Assembly (NCBI GenBank): GCA_049515175.1
Contig: JBEKUI010000116.1
Span: forward strand, 1 to 12,929
Length of the DNA stretch: 12,929 nt
Source: JACQNR01 sp049515175
Lineage (GTDB): Bacteria; Acidobacteriota; Terriglobia; UBA7540
Direction: 5' to 3'
Position numbers and translations under genes: made by a program. Positions 5,481-11,767 of the stretch are shown here, piece by piece. Numbering within the stretch: position 1 is the stretch's first letter; the number at the start of each line of letters is the position of its first letter. The notes under the pieces are model-generated. The model was not told the DNA's origin. It did not search any database and worked only from the letters and a program-made list of their open reading frames with translations.

Positions 5481-6563
5481 ATGGACAAAGTGCGAGTGGG
5501 TTTGATCGGGGGAGGATTTGTCTCGGACATTCACGCCGAGGCGTTCCAGGAGGTTCCGGAAGCGCAGCTCGTGGGAGTCTGCAACGCCTACGAGTCGGCG
5601 CTCGCGCCTTTCGCCGCCAAGTGGAAGATTCCCTTCACGACGACAGACTACCGGAAGCTCGTCGCGCGCAAGGACATCGACATGGTCGTGCTGGGGATTC
5701 CCAACGACCTGCACGAGAAGGTGGCGGTGGCGGCGGCCGAAGCAGGGAAACACGTCGTCGTCGAGAAACCGCTCGCGCATACGCTCGAGTCGGGACAGGC
5801 GATGGTGAAGGCGGCGAAGAAACACAAAGTGAAACTGATGTACGCCGAAACCCTCTGCTTCTCGCCCAAGTACGGCCGCGCTAAGAAGCTAGTGCAAGAA
5901 GGCGCGGTGGGCAAGCTCTACATGCTGAAGCAGGGCGAGAAACATTCCGGGCCGCATTCCGACTGGTTCTACGACGTCCAGCGCTCCGGCGGCGGAGCCA
6001 TCATGGACATGGGCTGCCACGGGATCGAGTGGGCGCGCTGGATGTATGACAAGCCGCGCGTGAAGAGCGTGACCGCGCATTGCCAGCACGTCTATCACCA
6101 GCGCACCCAGGGCGAAGACAATTCCGTCATCATCGTGGAGTTCGAAGGCAGGGGCATCGCCATCATCGAAGATAGCTGGGTGAAACACGGCGGGATGGAC
6201 GACCGCGTCGAAATCTTCGGCACCCAGGGCGCAATCTACTGCGACCTGCTGCACGGCAGCTCGATGGAAACCTACAGCCTCGATGGCTATGGCTACGCCA
6301 TGGAGAAGGCGGGAGAGACCAAGGGCTGGACATTCACCGTCTTCGAGGAATCCCACATCTACGGCTTCCCGCACGAGATGCGGCACTTCACGCAATGCGT
6401 CTTGAACGACCAGACTCCCCGCGAGACCGGCGAAGACGGCATCGCCACGCTCGAAGTCATATACGCCGCGTACGAATCCGCCGGCAGCGGAAGGAAAATC
6501 ACCTGGCCCTACAAGCCCAAGAAGCCGGGCGATGTTCCCGTCAACCTTTGGCTGAAGCCGTGA
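5481..6563 (+). CDS. Gfo/Idh/MocA family NAD(P)-dependent oxidoreductase
   Basis: The 360-aa product starts with the Rossmann nucleotide-binding motif VGLIGGGFVSDIHAEAF (6-22). It carries the family motif EKPLAHT (95-101), in which the lysine is the conserved active-site residue, and the second-domain signature GGGAIMDMGCHGIEW (170-184). The C-terminal half forms the open-faced beta-sheet domain (GAIYCDLLHGSSMETYS). There is no signal peptide, so cytoplasmic. The family oxidises or reduces sugars, inositols and related alcohols with NAD(P); the exact substrate cannot be read from sequence. GAGGAG lies 6 nt before the ATG. It is downstream of the cytochrome c gene and converges, with a gap of 29 nt, on the thioredoxin-like gene. 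Confidence 0.92.
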   Translation: MDKVRVGLIGGGFVSDIHAEAFQEVPEAQLVGVCNAYESALAPFAAKWKIPFTTTDYRKLVARKDIDMVVLGIPNDLHEKVAVAAAEAGKHVVVEKPLAHTLESGQAMVKAAKKHKVKLMYAETLCFSPKYGRAKKLVQEGAVGKLYMLKQGEKHSGPHSDWFYDVQRSGGGAIMDMGCHGIEWARWMYDKPRVKSVTAHCQHVYHQRTQGEDNSVIIVEFEGRGIAIIEDSWVKHGGMDDRVEIFGTQGAIYCDLLHGSSMETYSLDGYGYAMEKAGETKGWTFTVFEESHIYGFPHEMRHFTQCVLNDQTPRETGEDGIATLEVIYAAYESAGSGRKITWPYKPKKPGDVPVNLWLKP

Positions 6564-6592
6564 GCGTCACGTTCGCAAATGCTGATCGACGG

Positions 6593-7216
6593 CTAATTGG
6601 TCTCTAGTCCCCGGATGAATGTTCGGACACCGTCGTCGTCCCAGTTCGCCGGCTCAACCGATCTGAACTTCGCAGCCCCCTTTCGATCAAGAATATAGGT
6701 CGTCGGGGAACCGTGAAGCGGCAGGTCGTTGGGAAATTTCCCGCGACTCAGATAGACAGGCAGGCGAAGGCCGTGTTTCTCGACAAAGGCTTTCACGCGT
6801 TGCTCGTCGTCTCTGGTGACAGCAAGGAATGCGACGTTATCACCTTTCATCGAGTCATAGAGCTTTTCGATCGCCGGAAACTCGGCGATGCATGGCATTC
6901 AACCTGGGCTCCAGAAGTTTAGAAACACTACCTTTCCTCTCAGCTGGGATAACTTCAGCTTCTCCCCGTTGAGGCGTTCGAGCTGCCAGTCATCGTGCGT
7001 GGCGCCGGAGACCTGGGGGAGCCACGGCCTCGGAAGCCTTTCAGATACCCCGGGATTTGTATTCTCTGGCCCCCGCATGAAGGGGCGGAGCAACCGTGGC
7101 CGGGAAACCAGAGTAAGCTCCTGCTCGTACCGACCTCCCCAAATATCAAGGAAGACGAGTGTTAGAGCTACCCCAGCACCCACCCCAATCAGGAGGCTCT
7201 TATTGAGTATTCTCAT
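6593..7216 (-). CDS. Thioredoxin/TlpA-like selenoprotein (in-frame UGA as Sec, U-x-x-C motif)
   Basis: Read through one in-frame TGA (6901-6899), this gene gives a single 207-residue protein. It has an N-terminal membrane anchor (residues 8-24), a spacer, then a full thioredoxin-like domain: WQLERLNGEKLKLSQLRGK, VVFLNFWSPG, Sec106, MPCIAEFPAIEKLY, VAFLAVTRDDEQRV and the cis-proline segment GSPTTYILDRKG. In ordinary TlpA/ResA proteins the same place reads FWxxxCxxC, so the UGA sits exactly on the first catalytic cysteine and Cys109 is the resolving one. A hairpin fitting a bacterial SECIS follows (6870-6889). The domain is intact on both sides, which argues against decay. The start at 7216 has AAGGAG 7 nt upstream. 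Expected role: periplasm-facing thiol/selenol-disulfide exchange. A caller blind to Sec would report two ORFs, 6899-7216 and 6593-6898. A sequencing error (TGC or TGT to TGA) is the main alternative. No selA, selB, selC or selD gene is in the window. Confidence 0.82.
6870..6889 (-). promoter_or_regulatory. Candidate bacterial SECIS hairpin downstream of the UGA
   Basis: In the mRNA, AUCGCCG and CGGCGAU form a perfect 7-bp stem closing the six-base loop AGUUUC. The stem begins 9 nt after the UGA and the loop 16 nt after it. A G within the first two loop bases followed by U, and this distance, fit the published description of bacterial SECIS elements that bind SelB. The bulged U of the E. coli fdhF element is not obvious here. 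Confidence 0.65.
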
Positions 7217-7254
7217 TTGGCAACTCCTTGGCGGACTCACCCGAACTGGCGATC

Positions 7255-7284
7255 ATGATAAGCCCACGGGGAGAGCACGGGCAA
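7255..7284 (-). promoter_or_regulatory. Candidate promoter of the selenoprotein gene
   Basis: Minus-strand TTGCCC (7284-7279), an 18-nt spacer and TATCAT (7260-7255). The predicted start near 7248 leaves a leader of about 32 nt with AAGGAG before the ATG at 7216. Confidence 0.4.
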
Positions 7285-7344
7285 GTTGGCAGCCCGCGGC
7301 AGCGGGCGTCGGAATTTCCGCTTGCACTCGACCGAATGCGCTCG

Positions 7345-7353
7345 TGTTATAAT
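7345..7353 (+). promoter_or_regulatory. Extended -10 promoter of the PotA-like gene
   Basis: The sequence TGTTATAAT is a perfect extended -10 (TGn plus TATAAT). A TTGCAC at 7322-7327 is 20 nt away, too far for a normal -35, which is usual for extended -10 promoters. Transcription from about 7360 excludes start codons upstream of it and supports the GTG at 7394. Confidence 0.65.
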
Positions 7354-7393
7354 CTCGCGCCAAAGCTGGACTTATACAGGACTGCCTGAATCG

Positions 7394-8533
7394 GTGTCAA
7401 CGATACCGCAGTCGGACGAGCGGGCGGGCGACGGGGAGCAAGGTGGCAACCCCATTGTCGAGCTGCGCGGCGTCAGCAAGCGCTACGGCGAACAATTCGC
7501 GTTGGAGGATTTCTCGCTGCAGGTTCGCCGCGGCGAGTTCATCACCCTGCTCGGTCCGAGCGGCAGCGGCAAGACCACCATCCTGCGCCTGGTCGCCGGC
7601 TTCGAACAGCCGCTCGCCGGCCAGATATTCCTCAGCGGCCGCGACGCCTCCGACGTTCCCCCCTACGTGCGCGACGTCAACACGGTTTTCCAGCACTACG
7701 CGCTCTTCCCGCATCTCGATGTCTTCCACAACGTGGCCTTCGGCCTCGAGCAGATGAAACAGCCTCGAGACGAAATTCGCCGCCGCGTCAAAGCGATCCT
7801 CGAGATGGTGGAGTTGCCGGGGAAAGAGGACCGCTACCCGAATCAACTGAGCGGCGGCGAGAAGCAGCGGGTGGCGCTGGCGCGCGCCCTGGTGCTCGAG
7901 CCGGCCGTGCTTCTCCTCGACGAGCCGCTCGGCGCGCTGGATGAGAAACTGCGCAAGCAGATGCATTTCGAACTCAAGCGGCTCCACGAACGGCTCAAGA
8001 TCACCTTCATCTTTGTGACCCATGACCAGGAGGAAGCGCTGGTGATGTCGGACCGCGTCGCCGTGCTCAATCGCGGGCGGCTGGAGCAGTTGGGGACCGG
8101 GGAAGAAATTTACGAGCGGCCGCGCACGCGCTTCGTGGCGGAGTTCATGGGGGTTGAGAACTTTTTCGAGGCTACGCTCGCCGAGCACACCGCCAGCGAG
8201 ACGCGGTTTGAGGCGCGCTCGGGGCTCCGCCTGTGGGCAGGAAATTCCAACGGCCTCGCGGCGGGCGCCGCGGCCACGCTCGCCGTCCGGCCGGAGGCGA
8301 TTCGGGTTTCCCTGTCCGCGCCCGTTCCCGCCCCGCCCAACGCCCTGGCGGGCGAAGTGGTGGAAGCGATCTACGAAGGCGGCAGCCGCCGCTGGGTGGT
8401 CGAGCTGGCGACGGGCGAACGGCTGATCGTGCGCGACGCGACCTCCGCGAATGGCGGCACGCCAGCCATCACCCGCGGGACGCGCGTCCACCTCTCGTGG
8501 AATTCCTGCCAAACCCTCGTTTTCCCTCCGTAG
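7394..8533 (+). CDS. potA: ABC transporter ATP-binding protein, PotA (spermidine/putrescine) type
   Basis: The 379-aa product contains a complete ABC ATPase: Walker A GPSGSGKT (54-61), Q-loop Gln100 in NTVFQHYALFPHL, signature LSGGEKQR (152-159), Walker B VLLLDEP (172-178) and H-loop His210 in FVTHDQEEAL. After about residue 250 comes a TOBE-type regulatory domain (VRPEAIRVS, GEVVEAIYEGGSRRWVVE). The strings NTVFQHYALFPHLDVFHNVA and FVAEFMGVENFFEA are typical of PotA, which powers polyamine import from the cytoplasmic side of a PotBC channel fed by PotD. Iron or sugar importers of the same CUT1/PotA branch remain possible because no permease or binding protein is adjacent; downstream is an unrelated gene. 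I chose GTG 7394 as start since the promoter is at 7345-7353. Its Shine-Dalgarno is weak (AGGA, 12 nt away). The open frame from 7286 is mostly leader. Confidence 0.85.
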   Translation: MSTIPQSDERAGDGEQGGNPIVELRGVSKRYGEQFALEDFSLQVRRGEFITLLGPSGSGKTTILRLVAGFEQPLAGQIFLSGRDASDVPPYVRDVNTVFQHYALFPHLDVFHNVAFGLEQMKQPRDEIRRRVKAILEMVELPGKEDRYPNQLSGGEKQRVALARALVLEPAVLLLDEPLGALDEKLRKQMHFELKRLHERLKITFIFVTHDQEEALVMSDRVAVLNRGRLEQLGTGEEIYERPRTRFVAEFMGVENFFEATLAEHTASETRFEARSGLRLWAGNSNGLAAGAAATLAVRPEAIRVSLSAPVPAPPNALAGEVVEAIYEGGSRRWVVELATGERLIVRDATSANGGTPAITRGTRVHLSWNSCQTLVFPP

Positions 8534-8775
8534 AGGAATGCTCTGGCCTGCTGCCCTCGCGCCAGGCTGTGTCGTCCCTGCCGAGGGGCGGGACAGGTGA
8601 GAGTGCTGGCGACCTCAGGAGCCACTAACAACTGGCGAGAGAGCTTTGTCTCCTGAATCCTGACTCCTGAATCCCGTCCTTTCCATAGCTTTTCATCCGC
8701 CGTCGTCGTATTATGGAGTTCTCTCCCATCCGGCGCGTGAGTCGGAATCTGCCCAAACAGAAGAGGGTTTTCTTT
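8534..8775. other. Intergenic region with weak hairpins
   Basis: This 242-base gap after the PotA-like gene holds no gene. It has two weak inverted repeats that could end transcription, CTGGC/GCCAG (8543-8565) and GTCCC/GGGAC with two further inner pairs (8574-8594). Neither is followed by a T-run. A heptamer repeat tract lies at 8650-8677, and an A/T-rich TATTAT near 8709 could be part of a promoter for the next gene. Confidence 0.35.
8650..8677 (+). repeat. Second heptamer repeat tract
   Basis: Four consecutive 7-nt units read CTCCTGA, ATCCTGA, CTCCTGA, ATCCCGT. The period equals that of the tract at 3009-3057 although the unit differs, which suggests a genome-wide habit of heptanucleotide repeats in intergenic DNA. 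Confidence 0.55.
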
Positions 8776-9189
8776 ATGACTGACAGGAAATACCGCCAGC
8801 GCGGATACCAGGATTCCGGCGGCGCCCGCGAGCCGCGCGAGAAGCGCCCGAGCCCGAGAGCCGAGAGCTTCGGCCCGCGCACTCCCAACCTGCCCGGCAA
8901 GCGCGAGGTGATTCGCTGCGCCTCCTGCGCCACCATCCTCCCGCCCGGGCTCGATATGAACGGCAAGTGCCTGAAGTGCGGCTTCGAGCTGCATAGCTGC
9001 AAGATGTGCGCCTACTTCGATACCTCGGCGCGCTTCGAATGCACAAAACCCATCACTGCCCGCCTCCCCCGCAAAGACGTCCAAAACCATTGCCACCTCT
9101 ATATGGTCCGCTCTACCGTGGAGCGCGAAACTTCCTCCTCCCGCCCCCTCGACGCCCGCGCCGCCTTTGAGAACTTGTTCAAGAAGTAG
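8776..9189 (+). CDS. Cysteine-rich putative metal-binding protein, 137 aa
   Basis: A basic, disordered N-terminal half (about residues 1-45, rich in Arg, Pro, Gly, Ser) precedes a compact cysteine domain. The cysteines are Cys48-x2-Cys51 (CASC), Cys65-x2-Cys68 (CLKC), Cys75-x2-Cys78 (CKMC), Cys89 and Cys106, the last within NHCHLY. The first four form a zinc-ribbon pair; the last four, with the conserved-looking segment AYFDTSARFECTKPI, suggest a second metal site (zinc or an Fe-S cluster). The C-terminus is a short helix (DARAAFENLFKK). No export signal is present. I do not know a named function; similar eight-cysteine proteins seem typical of Acidobacteriota, from memory and not checked. 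The start at 8776 has GAGGG 8 nt upstream; the open frame reaches 8713 without a better site. It converges with the KAS III fusion gene. Confidence 0.75.
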   Translation: MTDRKYRQRGYQDSGGAREPREKRPSPRAESFGPRTPNLPGKREVIRCASCATILPPGLDMNGKCLKCGFELHSCKMCAYFDTSARFECTKPITARLPRKDVQNHCHLYMVRSTVERETSSSRPLDARAAFENLFKK

Positions 9190-9190
9190 C

Positions 9191-9220
9191 AGACCTGCGG
9201 TGGTGATTCGCAATCGGTCT
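9191..9220. terminator. Candidate hairpin between convergent genes
   Basis: AGACC (9191-9195) pairs with GGTCT (9216-9220), and inside it TGCG pairs with CGCA, with a short bulge. The structure fills the 29-nt gap between the stops at 9189 and 9219. No T-tract follows, so termination is only suggested. Confidence 0.3.
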
Positions 9221-10508
9221 AACTGAGGTAAGTTCCCGCCCAGAGTAACCCCGGGCCGACAGCGGCCACGAAGATGACCCGGCCAGGCGTGCCATCGGGC
9301 GTACCATCGAATCGAGTGAGGGCTGTGCACAAGTTGACACCGCAAGTAACGGATCCAAGATTTCCTGAGGTGTGTGTGATGCGGGGGATCTTCTCGAGAG
9401 GAATACCCGCCCGTTGCGCAAAGATCTCAACCAGGCGCGGATTGGGTTCGTGAAAGGCGAAACAATCAACCTGGGATCGCCGCTTCCCGCTCAGGTCTTC
9501 GAGGTTTCCCACAACTTGGTTGAGAGTTGTGACAGCGGCGCTGGCCAGTTGCTCGCCTTTGAAAACCACATCCAGTTCGCCGTGGTCACGCAGCGTTAAA
9601 CCCAGCGAGGATGAAAATGCTCCGGAACACCCGGATGCAAAATCGCCCAAGCGAAAGCCCTTCGCCGAGTGATCCTCCCCACCTTGGAGAACAAACGCGC
9701 AGGCTCCGTCCCCAAACAGGCCACGGAACTCCCCAGGCACGCCTGGGCGGGCAAGCATTCGGCTGTTCACTTCGGAGGCGATGACCAAGGCTGTCCGGCG
9801 TCGTGCGGTGTCCAGCAAACGTTGGGCTGTGGCCAGAGCGTGAATCACTGCCACGCATGCGCCGCCGATATCCACCGCTGCGCACGATTCGCGCAACAGC
9901 AGGCGATTATGGAGAAGCGCTGCAAAAGAGGGAAACCCGATGGATGTGGCGCTGGTACCCAAGAGAACGTCAATCGCTTCGGGTCCCAAACCAGCCTTTT
10001 CCAATGCAAGTTCAGCGGCCTTCGCCCCAAGCGTGATTTCATTCTCGCCTTCAGTTGCCCGGGCCACCGTCTCGATGCCGGCGCGATCCATCATCGTGCC
10101 TGTGGGCAGACCGCACTCTTCGTCGACGCTCGCTGCCGTTACGATTTTGGACCCCAAGGCAAATCCCCAGCCCGTCAAGGATACGGAACGATCCAGGCTC
10201 CCCCGACCTTGCGATTCCTGCTCTCGCCCCGGCAACTGAGATTGCAGGCGAGCGTCGCGAAACGTTTCTATCAGGGCACGAATCGACTGGGGGAGGCCTT
10301 CCGGCCAGGCGGCTCCGAAATTGCGAATCCCTGTCGCCTCCTCAATTCCGGAAAGAATTCCAACCCAGCCCATGGAATCGACCGCGCCGGTTTTCACCAG
10401 GTCTTCCTCATCGCGGGGCAAGGAGGCACCCGTTCGGGTTTCGCGCTGAACAAGTCTGAGGATTAGGTCGCGAATTGCCGAATCGTCTTGAAATTGGACG
10501 AGAGACAA
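9219..10508 (-). CDS. Acyl carrier protein-KAS III fusion (FabH-like ketosynthase)
   Basis: The product has 429 aa. Residues 1 to about 90 look like an acyl carrier protein: LVKTGAVDSMGWVGILSGIE, with Ser45 of the DSM motif as the probable phosphopantetheine site. From about residue 108 follows a full KAS III-type thiolase fold. It has DRAGIETVARATEGENE (141-157), the nucleophile Cys218 in VDIGGACVAVIHAL, FGDGACAFVL (265-274), His353 in FHEPNPRLVE and Asn383 in TSGNLGSVTCG, so the Cys-His-Asn triad is complete. Such enzymes condense an acyl group with malonyl-ACP or transfer acyl chains to other acceptors. The tethered ACP could supply or accept the acyl chain. The start is TTG 10508, since AGGAGG lies 5 nt before it and an in-frame TAA stands just upstream. 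It is the last gene of the minus-strand set, 18 nt after the dual-OB-like gene, with lower GC than genes to its left. Confidence 0.85.
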   Translation of the reverse strand: MSLVQFQDDSAIRDLILRLVQRETRTGASLPRDEEDLVKTGAVDSMGWVGILSGIEEATGIRNFGAAWPEGLPQSIRALIETFRDARLQSQLPGREQESQGRGSLDRSVSLTGWGFALGSKIVTAASVDEECGLPTGTMMDRAGIETVARATEGENEITLGAKAAELALEKAGLGPEAIDVLLGTSATSIGFPSFAALLHNRLLLRESCAAVDIGGACVAVIHALATAQRLLDTARRRTALVIASEVNSRMLARPGVPGEFRGLFGDGACAFVLQGGEDHSAKGFRLGDFASGCSGAFSSSLGLTLRDHGELDVVFKGEQLASAAVTTLNQVVGNLEDLSGKRRSQVDCFAFHEPNPRLVEIFAQRAGIPLEKIPRITHTSGNLGSVTCGVNLCTALTRFDGTPDGTPGRVIFVAAVGPGLLWAGTYLS

Positions 10509-10513
10509 AACAT

Positions 10514-10519
10514 CCTCCT
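10514..10519 (-). promoter_or_regulatory. Ribosome binding site selecting a TTG start
   Basis: AGGAGG (10519-10514) is 5 nt before TTG 10508. An ATG at 10513-10511, directly after the AGGAGG, is in another frame that does not encode the conserved protein. The in-frame TAA upstream leaves the TTG as the only reasonable start. Confidence 0.65.
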
Positions 10520-10526
10520 GATTGAG

Positions 10527-11264
10527 TTACAGTAACTCTAGCCATGCCTCCTTAGGCTGGGGGAATAAAGAATCGAGCATTAACCAGCATTGGCGATCCT
10601 CTCTGGGCCGCGGTAGTCCGATTCTCGCGAACCGCAGGGGCGACGAAAGCATCTTTCCGGCAAGCGTCCGATTCAGAAACCTTTCTGCCAAAGGCAGCGG
10701 GTCGGCGCGTTGAATGCGTTTGACTAATTTCGCCACGAATCGGTTCCAGTCTCGGTCAACGATAGGGATGCTGTTAATCCGCTCGTTGGATCTCATCACC
10801 ACCTCTCCGCGGAGAGAAAAACTGTCCGACTCGCGAAACAATCGAATCCGAAGATTTTCATACTCGCATCCACAAATTGAACGCGCGGCTTCGTCCGGAT
10901 TCACCCAAAGTGCGCGCCCGCCGCGATCGCTAGCGTGAGTGTCGCAACCAAAAAGATCATGGAGATTGTCGGCCCTCTCCGCTTGACGAAGGCAGGCCAC
11001 GAGTTGCTCTTCGTTCAGAGAATTCTCAGCTTTTGTGAAGCCCTGCGATTTCAAATCCTCAACGTGGGGAGAGGAAACCGTCGTGCGGGAGACGTGAAAT
11101 TGCACCCGGTCGCCCCGGCCAAAGGGGAACGGCTCGCGCCATGCAAAGCCCCAAGGGGGGAGCGGCCGCACGGAGCGGTACGATTCGGCCTGCGCTTCCT
11201 CCAACCCGATTACACAGTACCCGGGGCCCATTACCGTAATGTCAGAGAGGATCAGTTCCGGCAT
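10527..11264 (-). CDS. Protein resembling dual OB-fold proteins, 245 aa
   Basis: No enzyme motif is evident. The N-terminal part (MPELILSDITVMGPGYCVIG, then YRSVRPLPPWGF and FGRGDRVQFHV) has the strand pattern and the 'S-x-R-P-L' and 'G-D-x-V' landmarks I associate with dual OB-containing proteins. The C-terminal part (LRIRLFRESDSFSLRGEVVM, IPIVDRDWNRFVAKLVKR) reads like a second beta-barrel ending in a helix. OB folds usually bind nucleic acid or oligosaccharide. Cys107, Cys131 and Cys133 (GCEYE) are present but form no clear site. There is no signal peptide. Its 5' end overlaps the DUF488 gene upstream by 23 nt, which implies translational coupling; a GTG at 11279 is an alternative start with AGGA close by. 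The KAS III fusion follows after 18 nt. The assignment to the dual OB family is tentative. Confidence 0.6.
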   Translation of the reverse strand: MPELILSDITVMGPGYCVIGLEEAQAESYRSVRPLPPWGFAWREPFPFGRGDRVQFHVSRTTVSSPHVEDLKSQGFTKAENSLNEEQLVACLRQAERADNLHDLFGCDTHASDRGGRALWVNPDEAARSICGCEYENLRIRLFRESDSFSLRGEVVMRSNERINSIPIVDRDWNRFVAKLVKRIQRADPLPLAERFLNRTLAGKMLSSPLRFARIGLPRPREDRQCWLMLDSLFPQPKEAWLELL

Positions 11265-11760
11265 TGAGCTTGGAACCACGCTTCCTGCGAGGGAGGGGTC
11301 TCTCTATGATGAGATGTCTGATTTCCACGTGATATCCGAGCGCATTCCAGCGTTGCGCGAGCATCTCAGCGACAAGGTGTCGGTGGCATTTCTCCGGTCC
11401 GGGTTCGGAACAGAGCAAGGCGACCCTGCCTTCGAAATCCTCGGGGATGACCGACTCCACCACTTTTCTCTCCAGCATCAATTCCCCAAACGATTTTTCG
11501 TATTGCTCCCAGTCCTTGGTTTTGCGATATGCGTCGCGAATCTCCGGACTTGGGGCAAGCGCAGGCCGATGCTCGTATTTGATACCTAAAATTCGGTCCA
11601 GGAAGAATTGAAGGTCGGGGTACTTCGCAAAACCTGAGAGTTGCCCGCCTCGGTTCTCGCGAATATCCACAACCTTCTGGACACCTGCATCTTGGAGGAG
11701 CCCGAAAAACTCTTCGGCGGTTTTCTTGGTAAAGCCAATGGTGAAAAGTGTAGAAGTCAT
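11242..11760 (-). CDS. DUF488 family protein A, 172 aa
   Basis: The product shows the marks of DUF488: an N-terminal strand LFTIGFTKKTAEEFF (5-19), KVVDIRENRGGQLSGFAKY (29-47, with Asp32 and Arg34), YEHRPALAPSP in the middle, and the C-terminal motif LLCSEPGPEKCHRHLVAE (115-132) with Cys117, Cys125, His126 and Arg127. The biochemical role of the family is not established; the conserved Cys-His-Arg cluster suggests a catalytic or metal site. No export signal. The ATG at 11760 lies 7 nt after the stop of the second DUF488 gene; a TTG at 11766 is an alternative. Its own Shine-Dalgarno is weak, so coupling to the upstream gene is likely. Its 3' end overlaps the dual-OB-like gene. With its paralogue it forms a tandem of two different DUF488 members, about half conserved in the key motifs only. 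Confidence 0.85.
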   Translation of the reverse strand: MTSTLFTIGFTKKTAEEFFGLLQDAGVQKVVDIRENRGGQLSGFAKYPDLQFFLDRILGIKYEHRPALAPSPEIRDAYRKTKDWEQYEKSFGELMLERKVVESVIPEDFEGRVALLCSEPGPEKCHRHLVAEMLAQRWNALGYHVEIRHLIIERPLPRRKRGSKLNAGTDPL

Positions 11761-11767
11761 GGGCAAA

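Noticed and set aside
6593..7240. Two separate ORFs or a disrupted thioredoxin pseudogene
   Set aside because: The frames are in phase, the only stop is a UGA exactly on the catalytic Cys column, and a SECIS-like hairpin follows. A random nonsense mutation would rarely meet all three.
7397..8512. 371-residue open frame on minus
   Set aside because: Antisense shadow of the PotA-like gene; composition typical of reverse frames, no motif, no ribosome binding site.
8371..9345. 324-residue open frame on minus
   Set aside because: It spans the ends of three recognised regions (PotA-like, cysteine-rich protein, KAS III end) in antisense and has no domain.
9669..10466. 265-residue open frame on plus
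   Set aside because: Antisense of the ACP-KAS III fusion, whose active-site residues are all on minus.
10511..10513. ATG as start of the KAS III fusion
   Set aside because: It is in a different frame from the conserved protein and sits directly against the AGGAGG, with no spacing; TTG 10508 fits frame and spacing.
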